Origin: Janthinobacterium sp. GW458P
GTDB taxonomy: Bacteria; Pseudomonadota; Gammaproteobacteria; Burkholderiales; Burkholderiaceae_D
Direction: 5' to 3'
Length of the DNA stretch: 53,498 nt
Assembly (NCBI RefSeq): GCF_002127585.1
Contig: NZ_NEGZ01000039.1
Location: 1 to 53,498 of the forward strand
Below, piece by piece: positions 1 to 8,477 of this stretch. The notes below the pieces were generated by a model. It was not told the origin of the DNA and did no database searches. It worked only from the letters and a program-made list of their open reading frames with translations. Numbering within the stretch: the stretch's first letter is position 1; every line of letters starts with the position of its first letter. The translations under genes were made by a program, and so were the position numbers.

Positions 1-12
1 ACAGGAGTCTTC

Positions 13-2273
13 ATGTTCTTGATCCGTGCCGTCCTGGCGGCCTGCGTGGCGGCGCTGTGCGTCTTGCCGCAAGCCGGCGCTGCCGCACCGCAGCCGACGC
101 TCCCGCCGTCGCGCCTTCCCCCGTTCCCGGCCAGGCCGTTCCCCCGCCCGCGCGCCCGCGCATCGCCCTGGTGCTGTCGGGCGGCGGCGCGCGCGGCCTC
201 GCGCATATCGGCGTATTGAAAGTGCTGCAGGAACTGCACGTGCCGATCGACATGGTGGTCGGCACCAGCATGGGCGGCGTGGTCGGCGGCGCGTATGCGG
301 CCGGCGCTTCCGTGGCGGACCTGGAGAAGATGGCGCGCGAGACGAATTGGGCGCGCGTGGTGGCCGATCGGCCGCCGCGCGACGAACTGGCGTTCCGCCG
401 CCGCGAGGAAGATTTGCTGCTGCCGTCGCGCATCGAATTCGGCACCAGCCGCAACGGCATTTCCACGCCGCCGGCCGCGGCCAGCAATGCGGCGCTGGAG
501 ATGGCGCTGAACCGCCTGCTGCCGGCCGGCATGCGCGACCGTCCCGCCAGCCAGCTGCCCTTGCCCTTCCGCTCGGTGGCCTCGGACCTGGTCAATGGCG
601 AGCTGGTGGAGCTGGTCGACACGCCGCTGTTCCTGTCGATGCGCGCCTCGCTGGCCGTGCCCGGCGTGTTCGCCCCCGTGCGCGTCAACAACCGGCTGGT
701 GGTCGACGGGGGCCTGGTGCGCAACCTGCCCGTCGACATGGCGCGCGCCATGGGCGCCGACATCATCATCGCCGTCAACGTGGGCACGCCGCTGGCGCCG
801 GAAAAAGAGCTGGGCAGCGCCATCGGCGTGGCGCAGCAGATGCTGCAGATCCTCACGGAGCAGAACGTGCAGCGCTCGCTCAAGGAACTGCAGCCGCAGG
901 ACATCCTGGTGGCGCCGGACCTGACGGGCGTCAGCTTCCTCGACTTTGAAAACTATGCGCGCGCCATGCGCGCCGGCGAACAGGCGGCGCAGGCGCTGGC
1001 CGCCCGCCTGGCGCCGCTGGCCCTGCCGCCGGAACAGTACGTGGCGCGCGAGCAGCTGCGCCTGGCCGCGCCGGCCCTGCTCGACGTGGCCCTGCCGCTG
1101 ACGCGCCTGGCCGTGGAGAGCGAAGGCGATATCAATCCGCGCATCCTGCAGGCGCAATCGGGCCTGGTGGAAGGGCAGTCGGTCACCCAGGAAGACGTGC
1201 TCAAGGCGGCGGCCAAGCTGTATGGCCGTGGCGACGTGGCGCGCGTCGAGACGGACGTGGTCGATGCGGGCGACCAGCGCGCCGTCACCATCAAGGCCGT
1301 CGAGGCGCCGTGGGCCAGCAGCCGCCTGCGCGTGGGCCTGGAAGTGGCCAGCGATTTCAGGGACAGCAATACCTTTGCCTTGAAGCTGCTGCACGTGCGC
1401 TCGAATCTGAACAGCTGGGGCGGCGAATTGCGCAGCATGGTGCAGATCGGCACCACGCGCAACTTCGGGGTGCAGTACTGGCAGCCGCTGGGCGCCGGCA
1501 ATCCGTGGTACATCGCGCCGTCGATCCAGTACAGCTCGCAGGCGGTCGACCTGTTCGACAAGGGACGGCGCAATGCGCGCGTCGCCTACAGCGGCCAGGG
1601 CGCCAGCCTGGTGCTGGGGCGCCAGTTCGGTTTCTGGGGCGATCTGCAGTTCGGCATCACGCGCAGCGAAGTCAAGGCCGGCGTCAGCATTCCCGCCGAC
1701 CCGGCCTTGGCCGACCAGCGGGCGCTGGGCACCAACCAGTTCGTCCAGTTCCGCGTCGATACCCTCGATTCGCCCGGTTTCCCCACGCGCGGCGTGCTGT
1801 TCGACGCCACCTGGACGCGCTCGGCGACCACCGGTACGGGCGAGTCGGGCCTGGGGCGTTCCGCCATCACGGGCATGAAGGCCTTTGGCCGCGGCAACTG
1901 GGCCGGCCACGTGTATGGCGAATGGGCGCGCGCGCAGCGGGGCGAGGCGCCGCTCAGCCTGGGCGGCTTTTTGCGCCTGTCCGGCACGCAGTTCGAGTCG
2001 GTGACGGGGCGCAGCGTGGCCCTGGCGCGCATCGTGATGGCGCGCCGCATCGGTTCTCTGCCGAGCACCCTGGGCGGCGCCGTGCGGGCCGGCTTTTCGC
2101 TGGAAATGGGCGGCGGCTTCGATCAGAGCGAGCGCTGGAAAGCCAGCAAATTCACGCAGGCCAGCAGCGCCTTCATCTCCGTCGATACGCGCTTCGGCCC
2201 CGTGTACGTGGCGTCGGGCGCGTCGAAGGGCGGCGCGAGCACGCTCTATCTGTTCCTGGGACCGGTCTGGTAA
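13..2273 (+). CDS. Patatin-like phospholipase / BamA-type barrel protein (type Vd autotransporter, PlpD-like), apparent 1-nt frameshift near the 5' end
   Basis: The body, in the frame that ends at the TAA at 2271, has a patatin lipase domain: glycine-rich oxyanion loop GGGARG (nt 180-197), nucleophile elbow GTSMG (Ser codon 267-269) and the DGG dyad motif near nt 706. A POTRA-like segment and a C-terminal surface-antigen (BamA/TpsB-type) beta-barrel follow. About 740 residues and this order match PlpD-type type Vd autotransporters, in which the lipase is exported through its own barrel. The best start is the ATG at 13, with AGGAG at 3-7, and it opens a clear signal peptide (MFLIRAVLAAC...AGAA). 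That ATG is one frame away from the lipase domain. One extra base near 90-97 would join the two into a continuous protein. A GTG at 57 is in frame with the body but gives no signal peptide. The 3' end overlaps the convergent regulator gene by 28 bp. The family is certain; integrity is doubtful. Confidence 0.82.
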
Positions 2274-3031
2274 GGGGCTGCCGGGGCGACGGACGCCGTG
2301 CTGCGGCGCAGCGCCGTGAAGGCGGCAAATTCCCATGAGCGAAAACCCAGCAGCAGGGTAAAGCCGTCGCGCTCCTGCGCGGGCAGGCGCCGGTCGTTCT
2401 GGTGCAGGCGCGCCAGTTCCTCGGCCAGCTGGCGGATTTTTTGCACCAGCTCCTGGGCGCTCGACAGCGACAGGCGCGCCGGGATGCACATCAGGGTTTC
2501 GCCGGCGCCGTCAAAGTGTCCGCTGAAATAATCGGCTACCACGTACTCGCGGAAGTACTGCTGCACGGGACCGTCGGCCAGCCAGTGGAAGGCGTTCGAG
2601 ACGCGCAGGCTGTAGCGGTTCAGCGGTTTGAGCTCGATCAAGCCCAGGCGGTCCAGTTCGGCCAGGCAGCCGATGCACTCGGCCTGCGTCAGCGCATACG
2701 TTTCCACCACCTGCTCCAGGCTCCAGTGGCCCAGGCAGCAGATCGCCACCAGCAGCAGGCGCGGATGCGCCACCAGCGACTTTTCCTGCACCAGGGTGAG
2801 CGTGTCGGCGTGCGGCGTGATGTCGGCCGCGCCGCGCAGCACGTCTTCCATGGCGATGCCGGAAGCCTTGCAGATCAGGGCCAGGCGCGACAGCGACATG
2901 TCGTGCTGGCCAAACATGCGCTTGACGCTCGATTCGCTCATGGCGATGCGCTCGGCCAATACCTTATAAGTGATGCCGGCGGCGCGCAATTGGGTGCGCA
3001 GCACGCGTAAAACCAGTTCAGGCGAACTCAC
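2246..3031 (-). CDS. XRE-type helix-turn-helix transcriptional regulator
   Basis: This 261-residue protein has an N-terminal helix-turn-helix of the XRE/Cro type at about residues 19-45 (TYKVLAERIAMSESSVKRMF), followed by a longer C-terminal region of unknown fold. The C-terminal region could be a sensing or oligomerisation domain; I recognise no ligand motif in it. The gene is divergent from the small outer-membrane barrel gene at 3199, with 167 bp between them, so it may control that gene or itself. It converges on the patatin/BamA gene and the last 28 bp of the two overlap. The C terminus is rich in Ala and Pro. The regulator class is well supported; the target is inference. Confidence 0.8.
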   Translation of the reverse strand: MSSPELVLRVLRTQLRAAGITYKVLAERIAMSESSVKRMFGQHDMSLSRLALICKASGIAMEDVLRGAADITPHADTLTLVQEKSLVAHPRLLLVAICCLGHWSLEQVVETYALTQAECIGCLAELDRLGLIELKPLNRYSLRVSNAFHWLADGPVQQYFREYVVADYFSGHFDGAGETLMCIPARLSLSSAQELVQKIRQLAEELARLHQNDRRLPAQERDGFTLLLGFRSWEFAAFTALRRSTASVAPAAPYQTGPRNR

Positions 3032-3198
3032 GATAGTTCCTTTTTACAAGTTTGGTAGCGGATGACGGTACCGAATGTAGCCCTTAATGGCACTTTGCAC
3101 AAGGTGATAGTACTTTGTGGCAAAAAAGATGACACTCCCGCTTGTGGCTCGCGCAGCGCGCTACAACCAGGCAATCCATCCACTTGTAGAGGTTATCC

Positions 3199-3813
3199 AT
3201 GTTCCCATCTTTCCGTTTTCCCGCAGCCCTGCTGGCGCTGGCCAGTATCGCTCCCCTGCATGCCGCGGCTGCCGATCCGGCGCCGAGCCCCATCTATATG
3301 GGCGCCAGCTACGGCTTTCGCGCCAGCACCAACCTCGATTGCGTGCCAGGACAAGGCGATTGCGACAAAAGCAGCAAGCGCAGCGGCAAGGCCTACGTGG
3401 GCTACAGTTTCGATGCGCTGCCGTTTCAGGGCGGCGTGGCCCTGCCTTCGATTGAGCTGGTGGGGTACCTGGGGGGAGAGGTCAAGTCCGGCTTTGACAC
3501 GGGCGCCGGCAAGCGTGCTGGTCGCGGCAAATTCACCGGTCTCGGCATGCAGGGCGTGCTCGGCTACCAGTTCGACGCGTTCACCCTGAGCGGCCGCGCC
3601 GGCGTGGCTTACACGCAGGGCAAGGTCGATTATCTGGGCGGCGGTTCGGACAAGAAGGACAAGATCGGCCTGACCTACGGTATCGGCGCGGCATATGCGT
3701 TGAACAAGAACTGGTCGCTGCACCTCGATTGGGACCGCGTGCCGGTCAAGTACAGCACCCAACAGACGAGCAAGGTCGACATGTTTTCGCTGGGCGCGTC
3801 CTACCGTTTCTAA
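3199..3813 (+). CDS. Small outer-membrane beta-barrel protein (OmpA/OmpW-like porin fold)
   Basis: This 204-residue protein begins with a signal peptide (MFPSFRFPAALLALASIAPLHAAAA). The rest is alternating hydrophobic/polar strands of the kind seen in eight-stranded barrels, ending in the outer-membrane signature SLGASYRF with a terminal Phe, which the Bam complex recognises. The strand pattern (YMGASYGF, YVGYSFD, GVLGYQFD, GRAGVAYT, YGIGAAYAL, FSLGASYRF) fits the outer membrane protein beta-barrel family. Two cysteines near the N terminus (CVPGQGDC) could form a loop disulfide. The gene follows a divergent HTH regulator. The specific role is unknown: structural barrel, adhesin or small-molecule channel are all possible. 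Confidence 0.8.
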   Translation: MFPSFRFPAALLALASIAPLHAAAADPAPSPIYMGASYGFRASTNLDCVPGQGDCDKSSKRSGKAYVGYSFDALPFQGGVALPSIELVGYLGGEVKSGFDTGAGKRAGRGKFTGLGMQGVLGYQFDAFTLSGRAGVAYTQGKVDYLGGGSDKKDKIGLTYGIGAAYALNKNWSLHLDWDRVPVKYSTQQTSKVDMFSLGASYRF

Positions 3814-3951
3814 GGGGGACGTTCAGCAGACGATGGCCTGATGGCGGACGCCCTGTAAAAGGGGTGTCCGCGGGCGGCCTGCAATGCCCATGGCGGCGTT
3901 GCACTGCGCATACTGTCTTCGTCCATGCGCCTTGCCATGGACATTTCCAGA

Positions 3952-4146
3952 TCAGTCCTTGACGTCTACCTTCAGCAGCAGTTTCGCCAGCAGGCGTTTT
4001 TCCTGCTGGCGCTGGCCGGACACGGTCTTCACATGCGCCCCGGCGGCGCGCTGCAGGGCAGCGGTGGCGACCGGGTTGCGCGGCTTTTGCGAGGGTTCGA
4101 CGCGGAACTGCATTTTCTGCCGCGTCGCCAATGCCTTGTTTGCCAT
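3952..4146 (-). CDS. Small basic hypothetical protein downstream of hslU
   Basis: This 64-residue, strongly basic protein (MANKALATRQKMQFRVEPSQ... to KVDVKD) starts 15 nt after the hslU stop. A very good ribosome binding site (AAGGAGGG) lies 5 nt before its ATG, which is the main argument that it is real. It is rich in Lys, Arg, Gln and Ala, with no membrane segment and no motif I recognise. It is most likely co-transcribed as the last gene of hslV-hslU. Function unknown; a nucleic-acid-binding or protease-adaptor role would be speculation. Confidence 0.6.
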   Translation of the reverse strand: MANKALATRQKMQFRVEPSQKPRNPVATAALQRAAGAHVKTVSGQRQQEKRLLAKLLLKVDVKD

Positions 4147-4161
4147 CGGTCCCCTCCTTGA

Positions 4162-5520
4162 CTACAGCACGTAGCGCGACAGGTCTTCGTTGACCGACAG
4201 CGCTTCCAGGCGTTCATTGACGTAGGCGGCATCGATCACCAGCAGGTTTTCCGTCGTGCTGCTGCCTTCGCTGGCCGTAAACGACACTTCCTCCAGCAGT
4301 TTTTCCATCACCGTGTGCAGCCGGCGCGCGCCGATGTTTTCCGTGCGCTCGTTGACCGAATAGGCGATTTCCGCCAGGCGCGTGATGCCTTCCGGGGCGA
4401 ATTTCAAGGTCAGGTTTTCCGTCGCCAGCAGGGCTTCGTACTGCATCGTCAGGCAGGCGTCGGTGCTGGTCAGAATGCGCTCGAAGTCCGAGATCGACAG
4501 CGATTCCAGTTCCACGCGGATGGGGAAGCGACCCTGCAGCTCGGGGATCAGGTCCGACGGCTTGGCCAGGTGGAAGGCGCCCGAAGCGATGAACAGGATG
4601 TGGTCCGTGCGTATCATGCCGTACTTGGTGTTGACGGTCGTGCCTTCGACCAGCGGCAGCAGGTCGCGCTGCACGCCGGCGCGCGAGACGTCGGCGCCGC
4701 CCGCTTCCGAGCGCGAGGCGATCTTGTCGATTTCGTCGAGGAAGACGATGCCGTTCTGCTCGACGTTCTGGATGGCCTTCTGTTTCAGCTCATCCTCGTT
4801 GACCAGCTTGGCCGCCTCTTCCTCGACCAGCAGCTTTAATGCTTCCTTGATCTTGACCTTGCGCGCCTTCTTGCGCTGGCCGCCCACGCCCGAAAACATG
4901 GACTTGATCTGCTCCGTCATTTCTTCCATGCCCGGCGGCGCCATGATTTCCATCTGCGGGCCCGCCTCGGCCAGTTCCAGCTCGATTTCCTTGTCATCGA
5001 GCTCGCCCTGGCGCAAGCGCTTGCGGAAGGTCTGGCGCGTGCTGTCGCCGCTGCCCGTGTCCACGGCCGCTGGCGTATTCGGCGTGAAACCGAAGTCGCG
5101 CGCCGGCGGCACGAGGATATCGATGATGCGGTCTTCCGCCGCGTCTTCGGCGCGCGCGCGCACTTTCTTCATTTCCAGCGCGCGCGTCTGCTTGATGCCG
5201 ATGTCGATCAGGTCGCGGATGATGGTGTCGACGTCGCGGCCCACATAGCCCACTTCCGTAAACTTGGTCGCTTCGATCTTGATGAACGGCGCTTCGGCCA
5301 GCTTGGCCAGGCGGCGCGCGATTTCCGTCTTGCCGACGCCCGTGGGGCCGATCATGAGGATGTTCTTGGGCGTGATTTCATGGCGCAGCGGTTCGGCCAC
5401 CTGCTGGCGGCGCCAGCGGTTGCGCAGGGCGATGGCGACGGCGCGCTTGGCCTTGGCCTGGCCCACCACGTGTTTGTCGAGTTCGGTAACGATTTCCGAC
5501 GGGGTCATGTTCATGATCAT
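4162..5520 (-). CDS. hslU: ATP-dependent protease ATPase subunit HslU (ClpY)
   Basis: AAA+ unfoldase of the HslUV (ClpYQ) protease, which feeds substrates to the HslV peptidase in the cytoplasm. Walker A is GPTGVGKT at residues 58-65 and Walker B is FLDEID in the C-terminal half; the pore motif region GYVGRD is present. The family's inserted I domain (about residues 110-240, containing the acidic and methionine-rich stretch) is visible. The arginine-finger/sensor region ([21 protein letters not shown]) and the short hydrophobic tail RYVL, which docks on HslV, are intact. Length 452, close to the usual 440-450. It lies 40 nt downstream of hslV in the same operon. Starts at 5520, 5514 and 5508 are all possible ([10 protein letters not shown]); the longest is given. 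Confidence 0.97.
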   Translation of the reverse strand: MIMNMTPSEIVTELDKHVVGQAKAKRAVAIALRNRWRRQQVAEPLRHEITPKNILMIGPTGVGKTEIARRLAKLAEAPFIKIEATKFTEVGYVGRDVDTIIRDLIDIGIKQTRALEMKKVRARAEDAAEDRIIDILVPPARDFGFTPNTPAAVDTGSGDSTRQTFRKRLRQGELDDKEIELELAEAGPQMEIMAPPGMEEMTEQIKSMFSGVGGQRKKARKVKIKEALKLLVEEEAAKLVNEDELKQKAIQNVEQNGIVFLDEIDKIASRSEAGGADVSRAGVQRDLLPLVEGTTVNTKYGMIRTDHILFIASGAFHLAKPSDLIPELQGRFPIRVELESLSISDFERILTSTDACLTMQYEALLATENLTLKFAPEGITRLAEIAYSVNERTENIGARRLHTVMEKLLEEVSFTASEGSSTTENLLVIDAAYVNERLEALSVNEDLSRYVL

Positions 5521-5560
5521 AGTTGGCTTTCTGTATTCTTTGCTTGGGCGCGCTTGGCGC

Positions 5561-6097
5561 TTAATCGAGAGTCTCGATAATGTGCGACATGTTGGTATAG
5601 ATGCACAGCTCGGCGGCGATGGTCAGCGACTTCCTGACCACCTCGGCCGGCGACAAGTCCGTGTTTTCCTGCAGCGCCTTGGCGGCCGACTGGGCGTAGG
5701 TGCCGCCCGAGCCGATGGCGCCGATGCCGTCTTCCGGTTCCAGCACGTCGCCGTTGCCCGTGATGACCAGGGTCGACTCGCTGTCGGCCACCAGCAGCAT
5801 CGCTTCCAGGCGGCGCAGCACGCGGTCGGTGCGCCAGTCCTTGGCCAGTTCCACGGAAGCGCGCAGCAGATTGCCCTGGTGTTTTTCCAGCTTGCCTTCA
5901 AAACGGTCGAGCAGGGTGAAGGCGTCGGCCGTGCCGCCGGCAAAGCCGACGAGAACCTTGCCCTGGTACAACTTACGCACCTTGCGGGCCGTGCCCTTCA
6001 TGACGATATTGCCCAGCGTGACCTGGCCGTCGCCGCCCAGGGCCACTTGCTTGCCGCGCCGGACGCAGAGGATGGTGGTGCCGTGAAATTGTTCCAT
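5561..6097 (-). CDS. hslV: ATP-dependent protease peptidase subunit HslV (ClpQ)
   Basis: Threonine peptidase of the HslUV complex, a bacterial proteasome-like dodecamer. The N terminus [14 protein letters not shown] contains the TT pair; the N-terminal Thr exposed after processing is the nucleophile. Conserved GGDGQVT, the lysine-bearing [19 protein letters not shown] and the C-terminal [11 protein letters not shown] loop are all present. The 178-residue length is normal. The ribosome binding site GAGG sits 6 nt before the ATG. It is the first gene of the hslV-hslU-small protein operon and has a sigma-32-like promoter about 60 nt upstream. Confidence 0.97.
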   Translation of the reverse strand: MEQFHGTTILCVRRGKQVALGGDGQVTLGNIVMKGTARKVRKLYQGKVLVGFAGGTADAFTLLDRFEGKLEKHQGNLLRASVELAKDWRTDRVLRRLEAMLLVADSESTLVITGNGDVLEPEDGIGAIGSGGTYAQSAAKALQENTDLSPAEVVRKSLTIAAELCIYTNMSHIIETLD

Positions 6098-6160
6098 AGT
6101 GACCTCAAAAGATTCGTGCCTATGCGTGCAGCGTCATGCGCCTGCGCGCCCATGGCTCAA

Positions 6161-6188
6161 AAGTGGGGATGGAAAAGGCAATTGCAAG
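6161..6188 (-). promoter_or_regulatory. Sigma-32 (heat-shock) promoter for hslV-hslU
   Basis: On the minus strand the sequence reads CTTGCAA, a 13-nt spacer, then CCCCACTT. This matches the RpoH consensus (CTTGAAA, 13-14 nt, CCCCATnT) at most positions. It would start transcription about 55-60 nt before the hslV ATG. HslUV is a classical heat-shock operon in proteobacteria, so the position makes biological sense. Confidence 0.7.
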
Positions 6189-6236
6189 CGGCACTTGCCG
6201 CTGCCGCGCTCGCTTCAGTGTAGTCGGCGCGGGACG

Positions 6237-6272
6237 AAAAAAAAGCACGCAACGCAGGTTGTGTGCTTTTTT
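6237..6272 (-). terminator. Rho-independent terminator after dksA
   Basis: A 9-bp stem (6245-6253 with 6258-6266, one G-T wobble) and a 4-nt loop are flanked by an A run on one side and a T run on the other. On the minus strand the hairpin is followed by eight T residues, so it should end dksA transcripts 45-80 nt past the stop. This separates dksA from the downstream heat-shock operon. Confidence 0.8.
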
Positions 6273-6316
6273 CGCCATCACGGGCCGCCGGGGCGGCCGC
6301 GCAAGGGAAGGGGCGA

Positions 6317-6769
6317 TCAGTCGCCGTACAGCTTTTGCTTCAGTTCGCGCCGTTGCTGGGCTTCCAGCGACAGGGTGGCGGTCGGACGGGCGATCAGGCG
6401 CGGGATGCCGATAGGCTCGCCCGTTTCTTCGCACCAGCCATAGTCGCCGGCGTCGATGCTGGCGATCGATTGCTGCACTTTCTTCAGCAATTTGCGTTCG
6501 CGGTCGCGCGTGCGCAGTTCCAGCGCATGCTCTTCCTCGATGGTGGCGCGGTCGGCCGGGTCCGGCACGAGCACGGTTTCACGCAAGTGTTCCGTGGTTT
6601 CGCCGGCGTTTTTCAGCAAGTCTTTCTCGAGCTGCTGCAGGCGCGCCTTGAAGAATGCCAGTTGTGCCGGATTCATGTAGTCATCTTCGCTCATGGCGCG
6701 AATTTGGTCTTCGCTGATGAGAGGGATGTCTTGGTTGGCGGCCGGGGTCGATTTATTAGTTTTGGTCAT
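6317..6769 (-). CDS. dksA: RNA polymerase-binding transcription factor DksA (cysteine-poor type)
   Basis: Binds the secondary channel of RNA polymerase and, with ppGpp, mediates the stringent response. The coiled coil is followed by the acidic tip DPADRA (DxxDxA), the catalytic-tip motif of the family. The globular domain reads DYGWCEETGEPIGIPRL and later TATLSLEAQQRRE. In the classical zinc form four Cys occupy C-x2-C and C-x2-C; here only the first Cys is kept and the others are Thr, Ser and Ala. This matches the zinc-independent DksA seen in many betaproteobacteria and DksA2-like proteins. The start at 6769 (MTKTNKS) gives 150 residues, the family length; an upstream in-frame ATG at 6835 would add 22 atypical residues. 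Confidence 0.93.
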   Translation of the reverse strand: MTKTNKSTPAANQDIPLISEDQIRAMSEDDYMNPAQLAFFKARLQQLEKDLLKNAGETTEHLRETVLVPDPADRATIEEEHALELRTRDRERKLLKKVQQSIASIDAGDYGWCEETGEPIGIPRLIARPTATLSLEAQQRRELKQKLYGD

Positions 6770-7251
6770 AACTTCGCTTACCTTCGATACGACAGAGTTT
6801 TCAAATTGATCAGTTGATGCGGCGGTGCCGAGCAACTGTACAGGTTCCGCTTGGCATTGCTGTCCCGCTGTACTGCGTGCGACCTTGGCTTGCCGGCGGC
6901 GGCCAGGACTACCGGCCGGCTATTTTTGCCATGTTGATAACTTTTTACCGCTCTATGCCAGTCGCGCTCTGTGCGCGACAACGGGCGTGTTGGGTGGATC
7001 GCTTGCATGCCTGGCATGCGGCCAGCGGCAGTTTGCCAGCATTTCATGACAGGCTAACGACATGGGCCGTTTTCGTCGCTGATTTTGGCACGCTTTGCCT
7101 TATATTGCCATCCCGATTTGTTGACTAGCCGATCAGAGGCGGCCACTTGTTGGTTTATGTCAGCAAGATTGTCGTCGGATGGCGGGAAAGCGTGCTTTAC
7201 TTTCCCTTTTGTTTCTGCTTTGCAACGGGTACTTTGCAAAACCCGGCTAGT
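6770..7251. other. Intergenic region, dksA upstream region
   Basis: No convincing gene is seen in these 482 bp. Short open frames exist on both strands but lack ribosome binding sites and family features. The region must hold the dksA promoter; I could not pick a convincing -35/-10 pair. A 7-bp stem (7184-7190 with 7200-7206) lies 46 bp downstream of the CobW-family gene and may be a weak terminator for it. Confidence 0.5.
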
Positions 7252-8352
7252 TTATACCAAACATTGTTCGAGTCCGCGAATAAAAATGTCTTTTGGTAGA
7301 TTTTTGCCAATAAATACCATTTTGCTGCCGCGTACCTCGTTTTCGCCCCATTTGGCGCCCAGGTCACTGCCCATCAGCTGGTGCACGCCCTGGAAGACCA
7401 CCTTGCGCTCGGCGCCCTGCATCAGCAGCACGCCCTTGTAGCGCAGCATGCGCGGGCCATACACTTGCACCAGGCCGCCGAGGAATTCGTCGAGCTTGGC
7501 GCTGTCGAACGGCTGCGTACTCTTGAAAACAAAGGCGGCGATATCGTCGCTGTGCTGCGCATGGTGGTGGTCCGCATGGCCGCAGTCGGTGGCGCAGGCG
7601 TCGCTGTGCTCGTGTTTGTGGCCGTGCTCATGGCCATGTGCATGGTCGTGCGCCGTGTCGTGCACCGTGTCGTGATCATGTACGTGCGCCGTCTCCGTCG
7701 CCAGGAAATCCGGGTCCAGCTCCAGCTTTTCATTCAGGTTGAAGCCGCGGATGTCGAGCACCTCGGCCAGCGGCGCGCGGCCGAAATCGGCCCGGGCGAT
7801 GGGCGCGCGCGGATTGATGCGCTTCAGGCGGCGCGTCAGGGCGGCCACGTCGTCATCACTGACGAGGTCGGTTTTTGACAGCAGCAGCTTGTCGGCAAAG
7901 CCCACTTGCCGCTGGGCTTCCTCGTATTCGTCAAGTTGCTTCATGGCATGGCGGGCGTCGACCACCGTGATGATGGCGTCGAGCATGTAGCGGCTGCCCA
8001 CTTCCTCGTCGACAAAGAAGGTTTGCGCCACGGGGCCGGGATTGGCCAGGCCCGTCGTTTCGATGACGACGCGGTCAAACGCGATCAGGCCAGCGTCGCG
8101 CTTGCGCGCCAGTTCCGTCAGGCCCACGATCAGGTCGCCCCGCACGGTGCAGCAGATGCAGCCGTTGTTCATCTCGATGATGTGTTCGTTGCTATCCTGC
8201 ACCAGGATTTCATTGTCGATGTTTTCCTGGCCAAACTCGTTTTCGATCACGGCGATGCGCATGCCATGGTCTTCCTGCAGTATGCGGTTGAGCAAGGTGG
8301 TTTTGCCCGCGCCGAGGAAACCGGTGAGGATGGTGGTGGGTATCATTGCCAT
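7252..8352 (-). CDS. CobW/COG0523 family GTP-binding metallochaperone (G3E GTPase, His-rich)
   Basis: G3E-family P-loop GTPase of the COG0523 group, whose members insert or deliver metals (zinc, cobalt, iron). Walker A GFLGAGKT lies near the N terminus; the metal-binding CxCC motif appears as CICC in MNNGCICCTVRGD; ETTGLANP and the guanine-specificity SKTD follow. A striking linker at about residues 220-265 carries about 19 His and several Asp plus two Cys (HDHDTVHD, HAHGHEHGHKHEH, CATDCGHADHHH), a likely zinc store. The C-terminal CobW domain follows. The ATG at 8352 was chosen because residues upstream of it do not resemble the family. I found no Zur-like operator upstream. The metal is inferred to be zinc from the His-rich stretch. 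Confidence 0.9.
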   Translation of the reverse strand: MAMIPTTILTGFLGAGKTTLLNRILQEDHGMRIAVIENEFGQENIDNEILVQDSNEHIIEMNNGCICCTVRGDLIVGLTELARKRDAGLIAFDRVVIETTGLANPGPVAQTFFVDEEVGSRYMLDAIITVVDARHAMKQLDEYEEAQRQVGFADKLLLSKTDLVSDDDVAALTRRLKRINPRAPIARADFGRAPLAEVLDIRGFNLNEKLELDPDFLATETAHVHDHDTVHDTAHDHAHGHEHGHKHEHSDACATDCGHADHHHAQHSDDIAAFVFKSTQPFDSAKLDEFLGGLVQVYGPRMLRYKGVLLMQGAERKVVFQGVHQLMGSDLGAKWGENEVRGSKMVFIGKNLPKDIFIRGLEQCLV

Positions 8353-8477
8353 GCGATGCCTATGCTGTAGTCGGTGGTGCCGCCGCGCAAGCGGACGAAT
8401 CCGGACGATTATGCCGGAATTTCCCAAATGCTTGCAAATGTGCGCCGATTCGCTTGATTTGGATCAGGCCGTCTGGA

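Noticed and set aside
6317-6769. Loss of three of the four zinc-finger cysteines in DksA
   Set aside because: This looks dramatic against E. coli but is the usual state in betaproteobacterial DksA and DksA2-type proteins; not a novelty.
6778-7128. Short open frames on both strands between dksA and the CobW-family gene
   Set aside because: No ribosome binding sites, odd Cys/Arg-rich composition, and the region must hold the dksA promoter.
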